64,000 nucleotides of DNA, taken from contig SMMW01000619.1 of assembly GCA_004794655.1 (NCBI GenBank), positions 3,084,001 through 3,148,000 of the forward strand, read 5' to 3'. Position numbers and translations under genes: made by a program. The notes under the pieces were generated by a model. The model was not told where the DNA came from, ran no database searches, and saw only the letters and a program-made list of their open reading frames with translations. The DNA comes from Marisa cornuarietis (lineage: Eukaryota; Mollusca; Gastropoda; Architaenioglossa; Ampullariidae). Positions 63,219 through 64,000 of the stretch are shown here, one piece after another; positions within the stretch are counted from its first letter, which is position 1; every line of letters begins with the position of its first letter.

Positions 63219-63589
63219 TCTCTCTCTCTCTCTCGTTTGCTTATTCTACTAGCCTGGAATAAAGATGCTACAGTCCATCTCAGTGTTCCTCTCACATCTC
63301 CATGGAGACACACCTTTACTGAAGTCTTTGACCGACCTACCAATAATAGTCATTAGGTACAAGATTAACAGCGCAGAGAAAGTCTGTAAGTTGTGTGTTT
63401 CACGACCCAATCAGTACGAGTATCTTCACCAAAGAGAAAATCACGTGACTTCAAATCATTGTCTTCAATTTTCAGGGATTGATAAAATTCTGTCCTCGAA
63501 CCAAACTTCCCCCAGCAGCGGCTGCAGCGGCCGCGACTCCAAGTCGTCTCCTCCGTCTTTAGACGCTGCTGCACTGGAACTGCCGGAAG
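52987..63589 (+). CDS. TLX/clawless-type homeobox gene, first three coding exons (198 codons; 3' end outside the window)
   Basis: Coding exons: 52987-53051, 58996-59411, 63476-63589, with GT-AG introns of phase 2 and phase 1 and a further donor GTGAGT at 63590. Exon 1 encodes MDQLRPAVFPFYAAHLHPNL. Exon 2 is His/Pro-rich (HHHPPHPPHPGVPHP) with a distinctive SQEELDTVLYGYAKSKGG. Residues 160-166, FGIDKIL, form an engrailed-homology-1 repressor motif, recruiting Groucho/TLE, and closely match the SFGIDQILNSP block of vertebrate TLX proteins, including the following Ser/Pro/Gly/Cys-rich stretch (SSNQTSPSSGCSG). TLX proteins are nuclear homeodomain transcription factors acting in neuronal and other cell-fate choices. 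The homeodomain should lie in exons beyond 64000 and is not seen, so TLX is inferred from the eh1 context. Other eh1 homeobox families (Hlx, Nk, Bar) fit less well. Confidence 0.72.
53052..58995 (+). other. Intron 1 of the TLX-like gene; no nested gene seen
   Basis: 5.9 kb, mostly AT-rich, with T-rich low complexity at 53090-53340, an ATT/AAT inverted run at 53872-53912, a SINE at 55966-56175 and a GC-richer island at about 57080-57490. No nested coding exons were recognised on either strand. Confidence 0.6.
55966..56175 (+). mobile_element. tRNA-derived SINE
   Basis: The 5' part has an RNA polymerase III A box (TAGCCTAGTGGTTA from 55970) and a B box (GGTTCGAGGG, 56014-56023) at tRNA-like spacing. 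A body follows with TGACCACCCAG, GGTTACCTAATTTATCAGGG and ATAACAGGCAAAGG. A related fragment is at 32735. A short inverted piece near 30318-30340 (TAAGTGGCTC...TCTAAAG) matches the reverse complement of its 3' part. Confidence 0.7.
59643..59708. repeat. (CTTC)n(GT)n(GA)n compound microsatellite
   Basis: Three simple repeats in succession. Confidence 0.92.
60067..60277. repeat. Tandem array of 22-25 bp units with CRE-like and E-box-like motifs
   Basis: Ten units each begin with GACGTC or GACGTG. Typical units are GACGTCACTAGAACCACG and GACGTCACACAGAACCACG, each ending in GTGAA, GCGAA, GCTAA or similar. Each unit carries a CRE-type ACGTC core, and several carry CACGTG. Degenerate units continue to about 60400. 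Unit variants alternate (CACTAG..., CACACAG..., TCTCTAGAATC...), suggesting a higher-order period of about three units. Confidence 0.85.
60458..60486. repeat. (AAT)n microsatellite
   Basis: About 9 AAT units. Confidence 0.95.
63142..63234. repeat. (CA)n(CT)n microsatellite
   Basis: About 37 CA units followed by CT units, 240 bp upstream of the third coding exon of the TLX-like gene. Confidence 0.97.
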
Positions 63590-63789
63590 GTGAGTCACCT
63601 GCCACCTGGTCTACTGGCACTTGACCAGCGAGACTGGCACTTGTGTCCAGGAAATACTTCCAGCAGCTGATGTAAATACTTCCAGTAGTTGGTTGGAATA
63701 CTTCCAGTAGCAGGCTGCCTCCTGTCATCACCATTTCTGCCTCCCTCTCCTCGCATTGAAGTGTGTAACTGTGTTGTGGTAGTATGTAG

Positions 63790-64000
63790 TTTGTAGTCTG
63801 TAGTCTGTAACTGTGGTGGTCTGTAACTCTGCTGTGACAGTCTGTAACTGTGCTGTTGTAGTCTGTAACTGTGGTGGTCTGTAACTCTGCTGTGACAGTC
63901 TGTAACTGTGCTGTTGTAGTCTGTAACTGTGGTGGTCTGTAACTCTGCTGTGACAGTCTGTAACTGTGCTGTTGTAGTCTGTAACTGTGGTGGTCTGTAA
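63790..64000. repeat. 58-bp minisatellite running off the right edge
   Basis: GTGGTGGT recurs at 63813, 63871, 63929 and 63987, an exact 58-bp period. Each unit is itself three related sub-units of about 19 bp around GTCTGTAACT. A shorter, unrelated repeat of ACTTCCAG(C/T)AG words lies just before it at about 63650-63715. It is in the intron after the third coding exon of the TLX-like gene. Confidence 0.92.

Larger units (their letters stand above)
59412..63475 (+). other. Intron 2 of the TLX-like gene
   Basis: 4.1 kb containing a compound microsatellite (59643-59708), a CRE/E-box tandem array (60067-60277), an AAT run (60458-60486), GC/CpG-richer segments at about 60850-61010 and 61700-62100 that could be regulatory, and a large CA array (63142-63234). 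No coding exon was recognised. Confidence 0.55.

Overview
The window is animal nuclear DNA: spliced genes with GT-AG introns, a homeobox-class gene, many CA/TG and AAT-type microsatellites, and DNA transposons. Gene content and style fit a lophotrochozoan, most likely a mollusc such as a gastropod. That is inference; no species-specific marker was found. Real exons were found by following splice sites and codon phase, since most long open frames here are chance or microsatellite artefacts.

Layout. 1-1836: the 5' part of a hAT-family DNA transposon on the minus strand, with a 508-codon intact transposase frame running off the left edge, a terminal inverted repeat and a target-site duplication half. 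1.9-7.6 kb: a repeat nest holding a 52-bp tandem repeat, two MITE-like elements (one with matching inverted ends and a 7-bp target duplication), a broken Merlin-type transposase, degenerate telomere-like repeats, and two inverted copies of a dispersed repeat. 7748-14059 (minus): a complete 13-exon RFT1 gene, 541 codons. 14.06-15.59 kb: a divergent intergenic region with CRE/YY1/CCAAT-like motifs and two uORFs. 15588-22372 (plus): a four-coding-exon gene for a 160-aa type I membrane protein of the Shisa/VOPP1/WBP1/CYYR1-like six-cysteine class with a C-terminal PPSY motif.

22.6-36.7 kb: no supported gene; simple repeats, a CpG-rich patch and SINE fragments. 36765-45458 (plus): the most unusual locus. 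I assemble a 13-exon gene coding for a 157-aa secreted, probably GPI-anchored protein. Eleven consecutive internal exons are only 21-30 nt long and every one is symmetric phase 1-1. Most sit in duplicated exon-intron modules, so the protein middle is a string of roughly 10-residue cassettes that could be skipped in any combination without breaking frame. An extra in-phase 30-nt candidate exon and decayed module copies lie in its introns. 45.7-52.4 kb: intergenic, with a frameshifted LINE fragment, microsatellites and a cluster of TAATTA-type motifs. 52987 to the right edge (plus): the 5' three coding exons of a TLX/clawless-type homeobox gene, recognised by an eh1 repressor motif split by an intron. 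Its homeodomain lies beyond the window. Its introns hold a SINE, a tandem array of CRE-like/E-box-like motifs, and a 58-bp minisatellite that runs off the right edge.

RFT1 acts in ER N-glycosylation, the six-cysteine protein is a membrane adaptor type, the microexon gene encodes a surface or secreted protein of unknown role, and the TLX-like gene encodes a transcription factor. No operon-like or pathway link between them is visible.
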